A stretch of DNA of 64,000 nt from NCBI RefSeq assembly GCF_028618525.1, contig NZ_JAQITC010000001.1:1-64000 (forward strand), read 5' to 3'. The translations under genes and the position numbers were made by a program. The notes under the pieces were generated by a model, which was given only the letters and a program-made list of their open reading frames with translations, had not been told where the DNA came from and ran no database searches. Below, piece after piece: positions 19,405 to 28,450 of this stretch (the first letter of the stretch is position 1; the number at the start of each line of letters is the position of its first letter). The DNA comes from Bartonella sp. AU55XJBT. GTDB taxonomy: Bacteria; Pseudomonadota; Alphaproteobacteria; Rhizobiales; Rhizobiaceae.

Positions 19405-21939
19405 TTACCACTGTATATCCTTGCTTAGAGAACGTACAGCTCGTGCAGTTTCACATTGTAGTGCTTTTTGTGCTAAAATTTTCATCTCTTCAAAACTATG
19501 AGTTTGCAAACACGCCTTTACTGGGGAAATATCGCAAGATATCATGGAAAGCTCATTAATTCCCAATCCAGTCAAAATCATCGCACCAAAAGGATCTCCA
19601 GCGACACCACCGCATACACTAACCCAACATTTATGTTGTGCGGCTCCCTGAATAGTCTGATAAATCATCCGCAAAACTGCTGGATCAAGACTATCCGCTT
19701 CAGACACAAGATATGGATTTTGCCGATCAACAGCCATTGTATACTGTGTTAAGTCATTGGTTCCAATTGAGAAAAAATCAACATGAGCGCCCAATACATC
19801 TGCCATAATAGCTGCTGCTGGAACCTCGATCATAATCCCAAGTTTTAATTTTGGTGCATCAATATCATTGCGGATTTCTTCTGCAATCTTTTTTATAGTA
19901 ACAATCTCTGAAACAGACATTACCATCGGAAACACAATCCATAAATCTCCGCCCTCTTTTGCTGCTCGATACAAAGCACGTAATTGAGGAACCAAAAGAT
20001 CACGCCGACGTAACAAAAGCCGCGTTCCTCGAACACCTAAAAAAGGATTATCTTCTTTAGATAAATGTAAATGCGTAACCTGTTTATCCCCGCCAATATC
20101 AAGCGCCCGAATAATTAATGGCTTATCTCCTACAGCTGCAACCATCGCCCGATATACATCAAATTGGATCTTTTCGTCCGGAATATGCGGATTCTCTAAA
20201 AATAAAAATTCTGTACGCATGAGTCCAATACCTTCAGCCCCCAAATCAAACGCAACTGGAACCTGATTTGCATAATTGACATTAGCCATGATACGAATTC
20301 TTTGACCATCTGTCGTTTGCACTGGTAATCGAGACGCACTTATCTCACTGACACGTTTTTGCGCAACAGTATCAATATGCCTTTGAGCATCTTCAACATC
20401 TTCATGCGTAGGATCAAGGTAAATGAACCCGTTATCGCCATCAATAATAGCCCGAATATCAGACTGAACCGCTAAAATATCATCACCTACGGCAACAATC
20501 ATCGGAATACCAAGCGTACGCGCCAAAATAGCTGTATGAGAGAGTGGACCTCCCCATGCTGTTGCTAATCCTTTTACTTTTGTACAATCAAGTTGTGCGA
20601 CATCAGAAGGAGAAAGATCATTTGTAACCAGAATAACACCACTTGGAATATCATTTAAAAAGAAGGATCTATAAGATGGATTTATTTCACCTAAAACACG
20701 ACGACCAACATCAATTAAATTAACAGCACGTGCTGCTAACAAAGGATTATCCACCTTAGAAAACATATCTGAAAACTGCCGAACCGCTCTATCCCAAGAC
20801 CAAGCGACACCATGACCTTCTGCTATAAAACGACAAGCTTGAGCTATAAGATTCTCATCTTCAAGCAAAACCATTTGTGCAGAAAAAATCGCAGCAGAAT
20901 CCGCTCCCATACGTACTGTAATATCAGAAATCACAGATGCCATTTTTTGTTTTGTTTTTGTAAGAGCACTTTCAAGACACGCTGCACCAACCGCAAAATC
21001 AATTGGCTGGTCTATTATGGAAATATCATTTTGCCTTAAAACAAAAATCTTACCAAACGCTAACCCTGAACTTGCTGCAACACCAGAAATGCCTTTTTGC
21101 ATGGAACGTGGATACCAACCATGAAAAGTCTTTGTTTGAGATTCTATCTCTCTTACCACGCATTTTTCACTAACACTCACCTTTTTTACAATAGAAATGG
21201 CATCATTGAGAAGTTTTGCTCCTTCTATAGCATCTGTAGAAAAAATCAGAACATCACCATTTTTTGCGCCTAATTGTAATAACCCAACCAAATTTTTCAT
21301 TTCAACGGCATATTGACCATGGCGAACTCTAATAGAATTTTGAATCTTTTTTGCAAAATCAACCCAAAGAGAAGCTGGTCGCGCATGAAGACCACTTGGA
21401 TAGTCTAAAGTCCATTCCTGACACACCGAAAGATCACCAATAAAAGTTTCTTCTTGCTTCATATCTTGATCAAACAGAGTTGTAACAATTTTCTGTTTGT
21501 CCGTCGTTGTCGCAAGTACTTCAAGCTGTTTTTTATCAAATAAAAGAGACGTCAATTTTTTGCAAATTTCTCTATAGCGATCTGGGCACGCTGCAATGGC
21601 AATAACCAAATGTGCTTTCTTTCCATCCTGCCATTCAACACCAGCAGGAACCTGTATAACAGCAATGGCATCCTTGATGATTAAATCACAATTTTCAACC
21701 AATCCATGAGGAATGGCTATACCATTTCCAAGCCAAGTACTCGTTATTTCTTCACGTGCAAGCATACTTGCCAGATAACACTCGTCAACTGCACCAACCT
21801 GCACAAGCAATTCAGCAGCAGCATAAATCGCATCATTTTTATGATTAAAAACAGCTGCAAGTTGTACTGATTTGATAGACAAGATTTCACTCTCGGTAAA
21901 ATCTACATTCATTGCTTCTGCTTTCTCAAATCCCATCAT
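19405..21939 (-). CDS. PTS EIIA-HPr-enzyme I fusion (multiphosphoryl transfer protein)
   Basis: A single cytosolic polypeptide carrying three phosphotransfer modules in order. First is an EIIA of the fructose/nitrogen type, with phospho-His in GIAIPHG near residue 78. Then comes HPr, with LHARPA and His near 185. Last is a complete enzyme I, with phospho-His in GPLSHTAI near 468, PEP-binding motifs LMRTEFLF and GTNDLTQY, and the C-terminal SVCGG cysteine. It would pass phosphate from PEP through its own chain to an EIIB. No EIIBC permease, 1-phosphofructokinase or FruR neighbour is present, unlike fruBKA operons. I chose ATG at 21939 (844 aa); an in-frame TTG at 21969 would add 10 residues, and ATGs at 21936 and 21912 are alternatives. 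Enzyme identity is firm; the physiological partner is unknown. Confidence 0.9.
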   Translation of the reverse strand: MMGFEKAEAMNVDFTESEILSIKSVQLAAVFNHKNDAIYAAAELLVQVGAVDECYLASMLAREEITSTWLGNGIAIPHGLVENCDLIIKDAIAVIQVPAGVEWQDGKKAHLVIAIAACPDRYREICKKLTSLLFDKKQLEVLATTTDKQKIVTTLFDQDMKQEETFIGDLSVCQEWTLDYPSGLHARPASLWVDFAKKIQNSIRVRHGQYAVEMKNLVGLLQLGAKNGDVLIFSTDAIEGAKLLNDAISIVKKVSVSEKCVVREIESQTKTFHGWYPRSMQKGISGVAASSGLAFGKIFVLRQNDISIIDQPIDFAVGAACLESALTKTKQKMASVISDITVRMGADSAAIFSAQMVLLEDENLIAQACRFIAEGHGVAWSWDRAVRQFSDMFSKVDNPLLAARAVNLIDVGRRVLGEINPSYRSFFLNDIPSGVILVTNDLSPSDVAQLDCTKVKGLATAWGGPLSHTAILARTLGIPMIVAVGDDILAVQSDIRAIIDGDNGFIYLDPTHEDVEDAQRHIDTVAQKRVSEISASRLPVQTTDGQRIRIMANVNYANQVPVAFDLGAEGIGLMRTEFLFLENPHIPDEKIQFDVYRAMVAAVGDKPLIIRALDIGGDKQVTHLHLSKEDNPFLGVRGTRLLLRRRDLLVPQLRALYRAAKEGGDLWIVFPMVMSVSEIVTIKKIAEEIRNDIDAPKLKLGIMIEVPAAAIMADVLGAHVDFFSIGTNDLTQYTMAVDRQNPYLVSEADSLDPAVLRMIYQTIQGAAQHKCWVSVCGGVAGDPFGAMILTGLGINELSMISCDISPVKACLQTHSFEEMKILAQKALQCETARAVRSLSKDIQW

Positions 21940-22923
21940 GAATTCAAACTGCCTCACACTTAAATACAAATATCCCTGATAAATTTCATTTCAAAGCCCC
22001 ATTTTCAAAAATACAATAGGTACACATCATCACGACTTTTTGTTTCACGCAATTCAATAGAGCTAAGTGAGGTGCTTAAATACCTCAATATAACCGATAA
22101 AACAATTGGATACTATAATCCCGCGGGTTGCTTAAACCATCATAAGCAAATCTGACTCTTAACTCTTACTTTACAAAGACAAAACCTCAATTTTTACAGC
22201 CCCAATCACCTGAAAAACTATGTTTTAAAAACGCTCTCTTTATCCCAAGTTATTCAACATAACTTACCATTATTCTCCCTATAAGAAAGCATCCTTCTCA
22301 ATCATCTGTAACTCAGCTAACAGTTTAACTCTTCCTCCAAGCTGATTTAACTTACTGTGTCCCTCTTATCAATTTATTACACTCTTAAAAATTATTCTAT
22401 GCAACTTATTATCTTTAAAATTTTACCCAACTCGCCCTACGATACTCATCCATTCATCATATAACAGTGATATATTTTAAGCGAACCCTTTGCTGCAATC
22501 AATATCGCAAACACACAATGCCCTCTGTCACACATTTGCAAAATACACAACGCCCCCAAACACCATCATCAGTCACGAGGCCCTTCTTTATGTATAGAGG
22601 AAAGTAAATTCTTCTCACTATTTATCATACACAAATTTACCAATAAATTCCATCATAACATCAATACCTTCAAAACAAACACAACACAGCACAAGTCTCT
22701 CCCCTTATTGAGAAAACTCATTTCCTCAATTTTACCTTTTTTGTTTTCCGTATATTTTCTAGATTTATCATATTACCAATAAAATAAGGGAAAGATAACA
22801 TTTATCTTTCCCTTATAGCGTTTATTAATACTTAAATTTATTAATACTTAAAAACCACAACTGCAATTCAGTAAAATTACAAAATCCAATGCCCCCGTTG
22901 ATTGTTAGAGAAAATACTACAGA
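21940..22923. other. Nearly 1-kb intergenic region between the PTS fusion and rpmA
   Basis: AT-rich, with no supported ORF. Apart from the rpmA terminator at 22784-22816 I see nothing specific. The left end should contain the PTS gene promoter. Confidence 0.55.
22784..22816 (-). terminator. Terminator of the rplU-rpmA operon
   Basis: A perfect 15-bp stem (22784-22798 with 22802-22816) around a 3-nt loop is followed on the minus strand by TTTTATT. It is about 110 nt downstream of the rpmA stop. Confidence 0.75.
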
Positions 22924-23193
22924 TTACTCTGCTGCCTCCAATATAGGAATGACTGAAACATAGGAACGGTTACCTGCTTTCCGTTGAAAAGAAACCTTTC
23001 CTCTTGATAAAGCAAAAAGCGTATGGTCTTTTCCCATGCCGACATTGTCACCAGCATGCCAACGTGTACCACGCTGACGGATGATAATATTTCCAGCGAT
23101 AACGGTTTCACCACCAAATTTTTTAACGCCTAGACGTTTCGATTCTGAATCGCGACCATTACGCGAGGAACCACCAGCTTTTTTATGTGCCAT
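22924..23193 (-). CDS. rpmA: 50S ribosomal protein L27
   Basis: L27 binds 23S rRNA near the peptidyl transferase centre. The 89-residue protein begins [16 protein letters not shown] and continues with the conserved [15 protein letters not shown] segment, which fits the family length of about 85-90. There is no Firmicutes-type cleavable N-terminal extension. It follows rplU by 12 nt in the standard rplU-rpmA order. Confidence 0.98.
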   Translation of the reverse strand: MAHKKAGGSSRNGRDSESKRLGVKKFGGETVIAGNIIIRQRGTRWHAGDNVGMGKDHTLFALSRGKVSFQRKAGNRSYVSVIPILEAAE

Positions 23194-23205
23194 AGACGCT
23201 CTCCT

Positions 23206-23682
23206 TTAATCTTTCTTACTTTTTGATGCTACAGCCGCTTTCTTCTGCGATGCAGTCTTTTTTTCAGCCGTTTTTTCAGCCTTCTTCTCAACAACAGCAT
23301 CTTTTGTTTCTTTTGCTGCCGTTGCTTCCTCTTTTATGGGTTTTGCAGCTGCTTTTTTAGGCTTTGAACCACCCATTAAAATCTCTAAAACACGCAGTGT
23401 TGTAAATTCTTGACGATGACCACGCGTACGTTTAGAATTCTGACGGCGGCGTTTCTTAAACGCGATAACCTTGCGCCCACGTGTCTGTTCTAAAATCTCA
23501 GCTGTCACCAGCGCATCAGCAACAACAGGGGTTCCGATAACTGCATTACCTTCTTGCCCAACCATCAAGATATCATTGAATTCAACAACATCACCCGCAT
23601 TTCCACTCACTTTTTCAACTTTTACCACTTGGTTAGCAACAATGCGGTATTGCTTACCACCGGTTTTAATGACTGCGAACAT
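23206..23682 (-). CDS. rplU: 50S ribosomal protein L21 with extended C-terminal tail
   Basis: The first 103 residues are a normal L21 ([14 protein letters not shown] start, [16 protein letters not shown] rRNA-binding region). After about residue 110 there is a low-complexity Lys/Ala/Glu tail of nearly 50 residues, built of KKAAAK, KETKDAV and [14 protein letters not shown] elements. Extended L21 tails are common in Rhizobiales; the tail probably extends from the ribosome surface. First gene of the rplU-rpmA pair. Confidence 0.97.
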   Translation of the reverse strand: MFAVIKTGGKQYRIVANQVVKVEKVSGNAGDVVEFNDILMVGQEGNAVIGTPVVADALVTAEILEQTRGRKVIAFKKRRRQNSKRTRGHRQEFTTLRVLEILMGGSKPKKAAAKPIKEEATAAKETKDAVVEKKAEKTAEKKTASQKKAAVASKSKKD

Positions 23683-23976
23683 TTTTTATCCTTCCGTTCA
23701 CTCCAGCTCTTATTTAATTTCTACCTTGAAATAAGGGAAAATAAGCTGCTTTTTATCAGTCGTAACCAATCTTCAAGAAGGATAAAACCTTCCTCAACAC
23801 AAAAATACGCAGATTTCTCCACGCTCATATCCTGCATATATGAAGGAATTTCTATTCTCTGTCAATAAAGTCCCATAAAAAAGAAAAAAAGGTTGTACCA
23901 AAAACAATTGAAGGTTATCTACCCATCATATACTATACTTAACTTAAATAGTGTCCATTTTTGTTGTACTTCATAT

Positions 23977-24066
23977 GGAGAGGTGGCTGAGTGGTTGAAA
24001 GCACCGCACTCGAAATGCGGCATAGGGGTGACTCTATCGAGGGTTCAAATCCCTCTCTCTCCGCCA
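23977..24066 (+). tRNA. tRNA-Ser(CGA)
   Basis: A 90-nt serine tRNA with encoded CCA. The anticodon stem CCGCA/TGCGG carries loop CTCGAAA (anticodon CGA). It has a long variable arm and the same acceptor stem as the tRNA-Ser at 18.8 kb. Confidence 0.95.
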
Positions 24067-24526
24067 TTGACTTAAAACAAACTTGTCTATGCTCAGTATA
24101 GTATAGCTTAAAGCGCAGCTTTTGCAGGATTTTTGTGGTTTGCAATTGGCCAGTTTGCTCCCATCTATGCCTGTCACTATGCATCCCTAGAAATTGGTAT
24201 TAGATTTCCACGAGTTTTATAATTTCTAGGCTCCTCCTCTTCCGATCCTTAGATTTCCTAATCTGGTATAAAATATCTCTTCAAATATTATGAAAGACTT
24301 TTGCCAATCACAACCTTTAATAGAGTTTTAGAAACCATGGTGACCATAGGGCTCCGTTTATTAACGGGCTCAAGGCGTTTTATCTGCATCAGAGGTTTTT
24401 ATATTAATAAGCCCCTCAAACTTTTTTCATACAATGTGCGCATTTAGAATGAATATTATGAGTATTTATTCTAAATTTTTCTCTCTTCTTATAATCACAA
24501 AAAGGCGTGTAATAATTGAATATCTT
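24067..24526. other. 460-bp region between tRNA-Ser and an MFS gene
   Basis: No intact gene. A plus-strand open stretch at 24112-24222 reads hydrophobic segments such as AFAGFLWFAIGQFAPIY before a stop, resembling a membrane-protein relic. It has no start or ribosome site. The evidence is weak. Confidence 0.35.
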
Positions 24527-25759
24527 TCATACAGTGCTTTCTTTTATTTCTAAGCTTTTTAAGTAAATAGATAGTCCTTGTAAAATAAATAAAGGTGCGC
24601 AAAACCCTATGAATATACAGAGACCGTATAATGTAGAAAATGGAAAAAAGTTTGCTGCATATAAAAGTACAATAGAAAATAAAGCTGTTATAATCCGCAC
24701 GCTGGCATCACCGATCAAAATCACCTCCGCCAAATTGTCACTAGGTGTAACAGCTTGACCAATTGTTATCCCAGATACCCTAAAATAAAATTGCCCAATG
24801 CCTAATAAAAAGCCCATGATATAGAGAGAATATTGGGTGAAATTTAAATATAAAACAAAAGAAATTGCGATTATTGCAAAAGCCGGTGCCCCCCACACAA
24901 AGACACGAATTAAAGATGGAAATTTCCGTAAATAATAGGATGAGACAAAGCCATTGATTACAAAACCCAACGCTAACAAAGCGAAAATAAAATTTTGAAT
25001 GGCTGTAAATTGTATATTATCTGATGTTATCGATGAAAGAATAAGTGGTAATAAAACGAGTGCTCCAGTATAGAGAAAATTATTCAAAATACGATTAATC
25101 GTCAAAAAACGCAAAGCAGAAATTCGCCAAAGGTACTTAAAACCAGCTCCATAAGCTCTTTGGGTTGCTTCTTTCGATGGCTCTTTTATCTTATTTATTT
25201 GTTGTATAGACTTTATATGAAACCATAGACCAGCATTTAAAAGATAAACAAAGACAACAAAGGCTATAGCTATTTTATGCCCAAAATGTGCAATTATAAA
25301 ATATATAAGCAATGGAGACACAATAATAAAAAACTGACAGCAACTCGTATAAAATGCAAAAATACTGGCTTTTTGTTTAGGGTCTGGAATCAATTTATTC
25401 AAGGCAGTGTTATTATTTGGGTTATCAGCCCCCATCAATAGTGCGAGTAAAAAAAACACAAATAAAATAAGTACTGAGTTGTTTATGAATAATAAGAAAG
25501 ACAACAAGCCCGCACAAATAATTTGACTATAAAATCCAATGATAAAACCTTGATAGCGGACTAACACATTCCCCAAACAAAAGCCTGCGATTCCGATTGC
25601 GATTAAATTAATAACATTTAAAGCAGCAGACGCTTGTCCCGTTTTATCTTGTAATTGTAATAAAGAAAGGCCTATAGATAGTACACCGCTTGCACAAAAA
25701 CTTGTCAAACATCCAATCAAAATCATAAGAAAAACAGAATTACGCAATCGTTTTCTCAC
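24527..25759 (-). CDS. MFS transporter (410 aa)
   Basis: A polytopic inner-membrane carrier with about 12 hydrophobic segments and a central polar loop (KSIQQINKIKEPSKEATQ) near residue 190. It lacks a strong motif A and shows an isoleucine/phenylalanine-rich composition. The first usable start is GTG at 25759, overlapping the upstream ORF by 20 nt; TTG at 25747 and ATG within VFLMIL are alternatives. The substrate is unknown. It is the third MFS-like gene within 13 kb, near tRNA-Ser(CGA). Confidence 0.75.
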   Translation of the reverse strand: MRKRLRNSVFLMILIGCLTSFCASGVLSIGLSLLQLQDKTGQASAALNVINLIAIGIAGFCLGNVLVRYQGFIIGFYSQIICAGLLSFLLFINNSVLILFVFFLLALLMGADNPNNNTALNKLIPDPKQKASIFAFYTSCCQFFIIVSPLLIYFIIAHFGHKIAIAFVVFVYLLNAGLWFHIKSIQQINKIKEPSKEATQRAYGAGFKYLWRISALRFLTINRILNNFLYTGALVLLPLILSSITSDNIQFTAIQNFIFALLALGFVINGFVSSYYLRKFPSLIRVFVWGAPAFAIIAISFVLYLNFTQYSLYIMGFLLGIGQFYFRVSGITIGQAVTPSDNLAEVILIGDASVRIITALFSIVLLYAANFFPFSTLYGLCIFIGFCAPLFILQGLSIYLKSLEIKESTV

Positions 25760-26069
25760 CTCTAGGCAAAATGTTAAGCCGTTTTATGCTTTTCTTCATC
25801 GTCGAATATAGCTCGGTACTAAATTCTGATTTTTCATAAAATTTGAATATAAATGCGTTGTAGGTATTTATTTTGCGCAAGTCATCTATCAGTATCAATT
25901 CTATATGAGACAACGTTGTGCTCATAAATTGAAATAAAGAATAGAAAACGGCTCTCCAATACATATGGAGAGACTCCCTTACCAAATAATTTTCTAAGAC
26001 ATATTTCAAATGACAACCATCTAAAGTATGTTGCGCAATGGTACTACGAATGATAAATACAAATAGCAT
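25740..26069 (-). CDS. Unrecognised ORF, probably the truncated end of a larger gene
   Basis: A 109-codon frame whose 3' end overlaps the MFS gene by 20 nt, an arrangement typical of translationally coupled genes. The protein reads as plausible coding sequence (LAKYVLENYL-like and RAVFYSLFQFM helices, then SHIELILIDD) but matches no family I recognise. The ATG at 26069 has GGGG immediately adjacent, too close for a ribosome site, so the annotated start may be wrong or the 5' part may have been lost. It may be the decayed partner enzyme of the MFS carrier (inference). Confidence 0.4.
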   Translation of the reverse strand: MLFVFIIRSTIAQHTLDGCHLKYVLENYLVRESLHMYWRAVFYSLFQFMSTTLSHIELILIDDLRKINTYNAFIFKFYEKSEFSTELYSTMKKSIKRLNILPRGEKTIA

Positions 26070-26597
26070 CCCCTTTATACACAGGACAAGAAGAAATATT
26101 TTTATCTCTTATGATAATTATAAAAACTTTCAGCAAGTAGATCTTTTAAATTTAGACTAACCACAAAAAGATTGGATTCTCATTTTCGAGCAACACGAGA
26201 CAAAGCCAACTTCACTGCTAAAGTTCCCATAACCGCTCAATCAGATTCTCTGGATAAGCTTTTTTAAATTTCCCGTCCAATCCTCTCTGATGATCCCTCA
26301 TAATCCCTCTATGCTCCAAAGTGATAACTTAACCCACGATTTCGGAGAACACCTCTCTAGAGGCAAAAGATCTTCTCATAAAATATCTATCTCTTTCTGA
26401 CCGCAAAGCATTTAAAGCCTTTTTTCACATGGATAGTTATTTCACAAACACTGTATGGAACCTGTAAAATCTGTTTTTTGTTCTTTTTTTGATTTATTGC
26501 AAAAATCCAATTCAAAAATAAGGGAGCACCGAATAAAATAGAGCATTGTCTCATATTTCTCTCTCACTCTACCGTCAAAACTACGATCAGATTATAT
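26070..26597. other. 528-bp region upstream of the unrecognised ORF
   Basis: No supported gene. If the ORF at 25740-26069 is a truncated gene, its missing 5' part would have lain here, but I could not read a continuous frame. Confidence 0.4.
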
Positions 26598-28262
26598 TTA
26601 TTTTGCGCGTCTTGCTTGAATATGGGCGAGCAATCCTAGTGTTGAACTATCGCGATTATCCGCTTTACTTTCTCCACGAAGAATGGGGAGTAACTCATTT
26701 GCTAATTCTTTACCAAGTTCAACACCCCATTGATCAAATGAATTAATATTCATTAAAGTCCCTTCAACAAAAATACGATGTTCATAAAGCGCAATGAGAC
26801 GACCGAGTGCAAACGGCGTTAATGAATCTTGAACCAGCGTCATGCTGGGACGATTTCCTTTAAAACTTCTATGAAGTGCTAAATAATCTGCTTCACGTTC
26901 ATCAACACCATTTTTTATTAAGATATGCCGAGCATCTTCAACACTACGTCCTTTCATCAAGGCTTTTGATTGCGCTAAACCGTTTGCTAGCAACATCTCA
27001 TACATAGAATGTAAATTTTTCTCATGCCCTTTTATAAATAAAATAAATTCTACAGGAACAACATCGGTTCCTTGATGCAGAAGCTGAAAAAAAGCATGTT
27101 GGCTATTTGTTCCTGAATCACCCCAAACGATCGGACCACTTGAAAAATTTAGTAGTTTTCCATCCAGCGAGACTTGCTTCCCATTTGATTCCATATCAAG
27201 CTGTTGTAAATAAGCTGGAAAATGTATTAAGCGCTGTGCATAGGGAATGATAGAGCGTGATGAATAACCACAAATAACACGATGCCAGAACCCTAAAAGA
27301 GCAAATCGAATAGGAATATTTTTATGCAAAGGCATGGTTTTAAAATGTTGGTCCATTTGTAAAGCACCACTGAGAAATTGGCGAAAGTTTCGCCCCCCTA
27401 CTGCAAACATAACAACAAGCCCAATGGCGGACCAAATTGAATAACGTCCTCCAACCCAATCCCAAAATTTAAAAACTCTTGTGGAATCTATGCCAAATTC
27501 CGCCACTTTATCAAGCGCACTCGAAACAGCAACAAAATGCGTGTGAATAGCTTTTTCCCCTAAATGTGAACAAATCCACTGACGTGCAACTTGAGCGTTT
27601 ATAATTGTTTCAGCCGTTGTAAAAGTTTTAGAAGCAATGACAAAAAGTGTTGTTGCTGGATTCAAAAGAGAGAGTGTATCGGAAATATGGGCACTGTCAG
27701 CGTTAGAAACAAAATGGCAACGTGGACCATCATGATAAGGTTTTAAAGCATATGTGACCATTGCAGGACCAAGATCAGAACCCCCAATACCAATATTGAC
27801 AATATCCCTTATTCTCTTTCCACTACTTCCCTTATAGCTGCCATCACGTACCTTTTCAGAAAATCTCTCCATATCTTTAAGGACGTCTTGAATATCGCCA
27901 ATAAGATTATGACCATTCAGCATGAAAATTTCGTCAGCAGGTAAACGTAATGCAATATGAAGAACGGAGCGTTTTTCAGTTGTATTAATGGCTTGGCCCG
28001 AAAACATTGCATCACGCCGCCCCAACACATCTGCTGCGACAGCTAAATCATCTAGAAGTTGCAATGTTTTGAATGTTACACCACATTTTGAAAAATCGAA
28101 AAGAAGATCATCAAGTCTGAGAGAAAAATGGGAAAAACGCTGATCATCCTCCACAAAATGCTGACGAATATCATAGACTCCATCCTTTACAGCATGGTTT
28201 TTTAAAGCTCTTAATGCGGCTTCAAAAGCCTTTTCATTTCGAATCGAAAAGCTATTTGCCAT
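26598..28262 (-). CDS. pgi: Glucose-6-phosphate isomerase
   Basis: Interconverts glucose-6-phosphate and fructose-6-phosphate in the cytosol. The 554-residue length fits the large bacterial PGI form. Visible signatures are NIGIGGSDLGP near residue 158, SKTFTTAET near 212, the PGI signature FKFWDWVGGRYSIWSA near 264-279, and the C-terminal INSFDQWGVELGK near 508. The ATG at 28262 opens MANSFSIRNEKAF. It stands alone, with 190 bp before the RND operon end. Confidence 0.97.
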   Translation of the reverse strand: MANSFSIRNEKAFEAALRALKNHAVKDGVYDIRQHFVEDDQRFSHFSLRLDDLLFDFSKCGVTFKTLQLLDDLAVAADVLGRRDAMFSGQAINTTEKRSVLHIALRLPADEIFMLNGHNLIGDIQDVLKDMERFSEKVRDGSYKGSSGKRIRDIVNIGIGGSDLGPAMVTYALKPYHDGPRCHFVSNADSAHISDTLSLLNPATTLFVIASKTFTTAETIINAQVARQWICSHLGEKAIHTHFVAVSSALDKVAEFGIDSTRVFKFWDWVGGRYSIWSAIGLVVMFAVGGRNFRQFLSGALQMDQHFKTMPLHKNIPIRFALLGFWHRVICGYSSRSIIPYAQRLIHFPAYLQQLDMESNGKQVSLDGKLLNFSSGPIVWGDSGTNSQHAFFQLLHQGTDVVPVEFILFIKGHEKNLHSMYEMLLANGLAQSKALMKGRSVEDARHILIKNGVDEREADYLALHRSFKGNRPSMTLVQDSLTPFALGRLIALYEHRIFVEGTLMNINSFDQWGVELGKELANELLPILRGESKADNRDSSTLGLLAHIQARRAK

Positions 28263-28450
28263 AAGCTTATCCTATATGATTATTGATCATGAAATCTCTG
28301 TCCAAACAATAACAAAGTAGAAAACGTCTCCTTGATTGCTTGCTCTTTTCACTGCTCACACAAAAAATGAAGGAATATAAAAGTAAAAAATAAGATCTGA
28401 AAATGATATTTTTACAAGAATAAACTTTCAAATCTTTTCTACTGAATACA

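Noticed and set aside
18766..24066. Two tRNA-Ser genes as possible att sites of a mobile island
   Set aside because: Their shared 3' sequence is normal for serine isoacceptors; no integrase gene or displaced tRNA fragment repeat was found.
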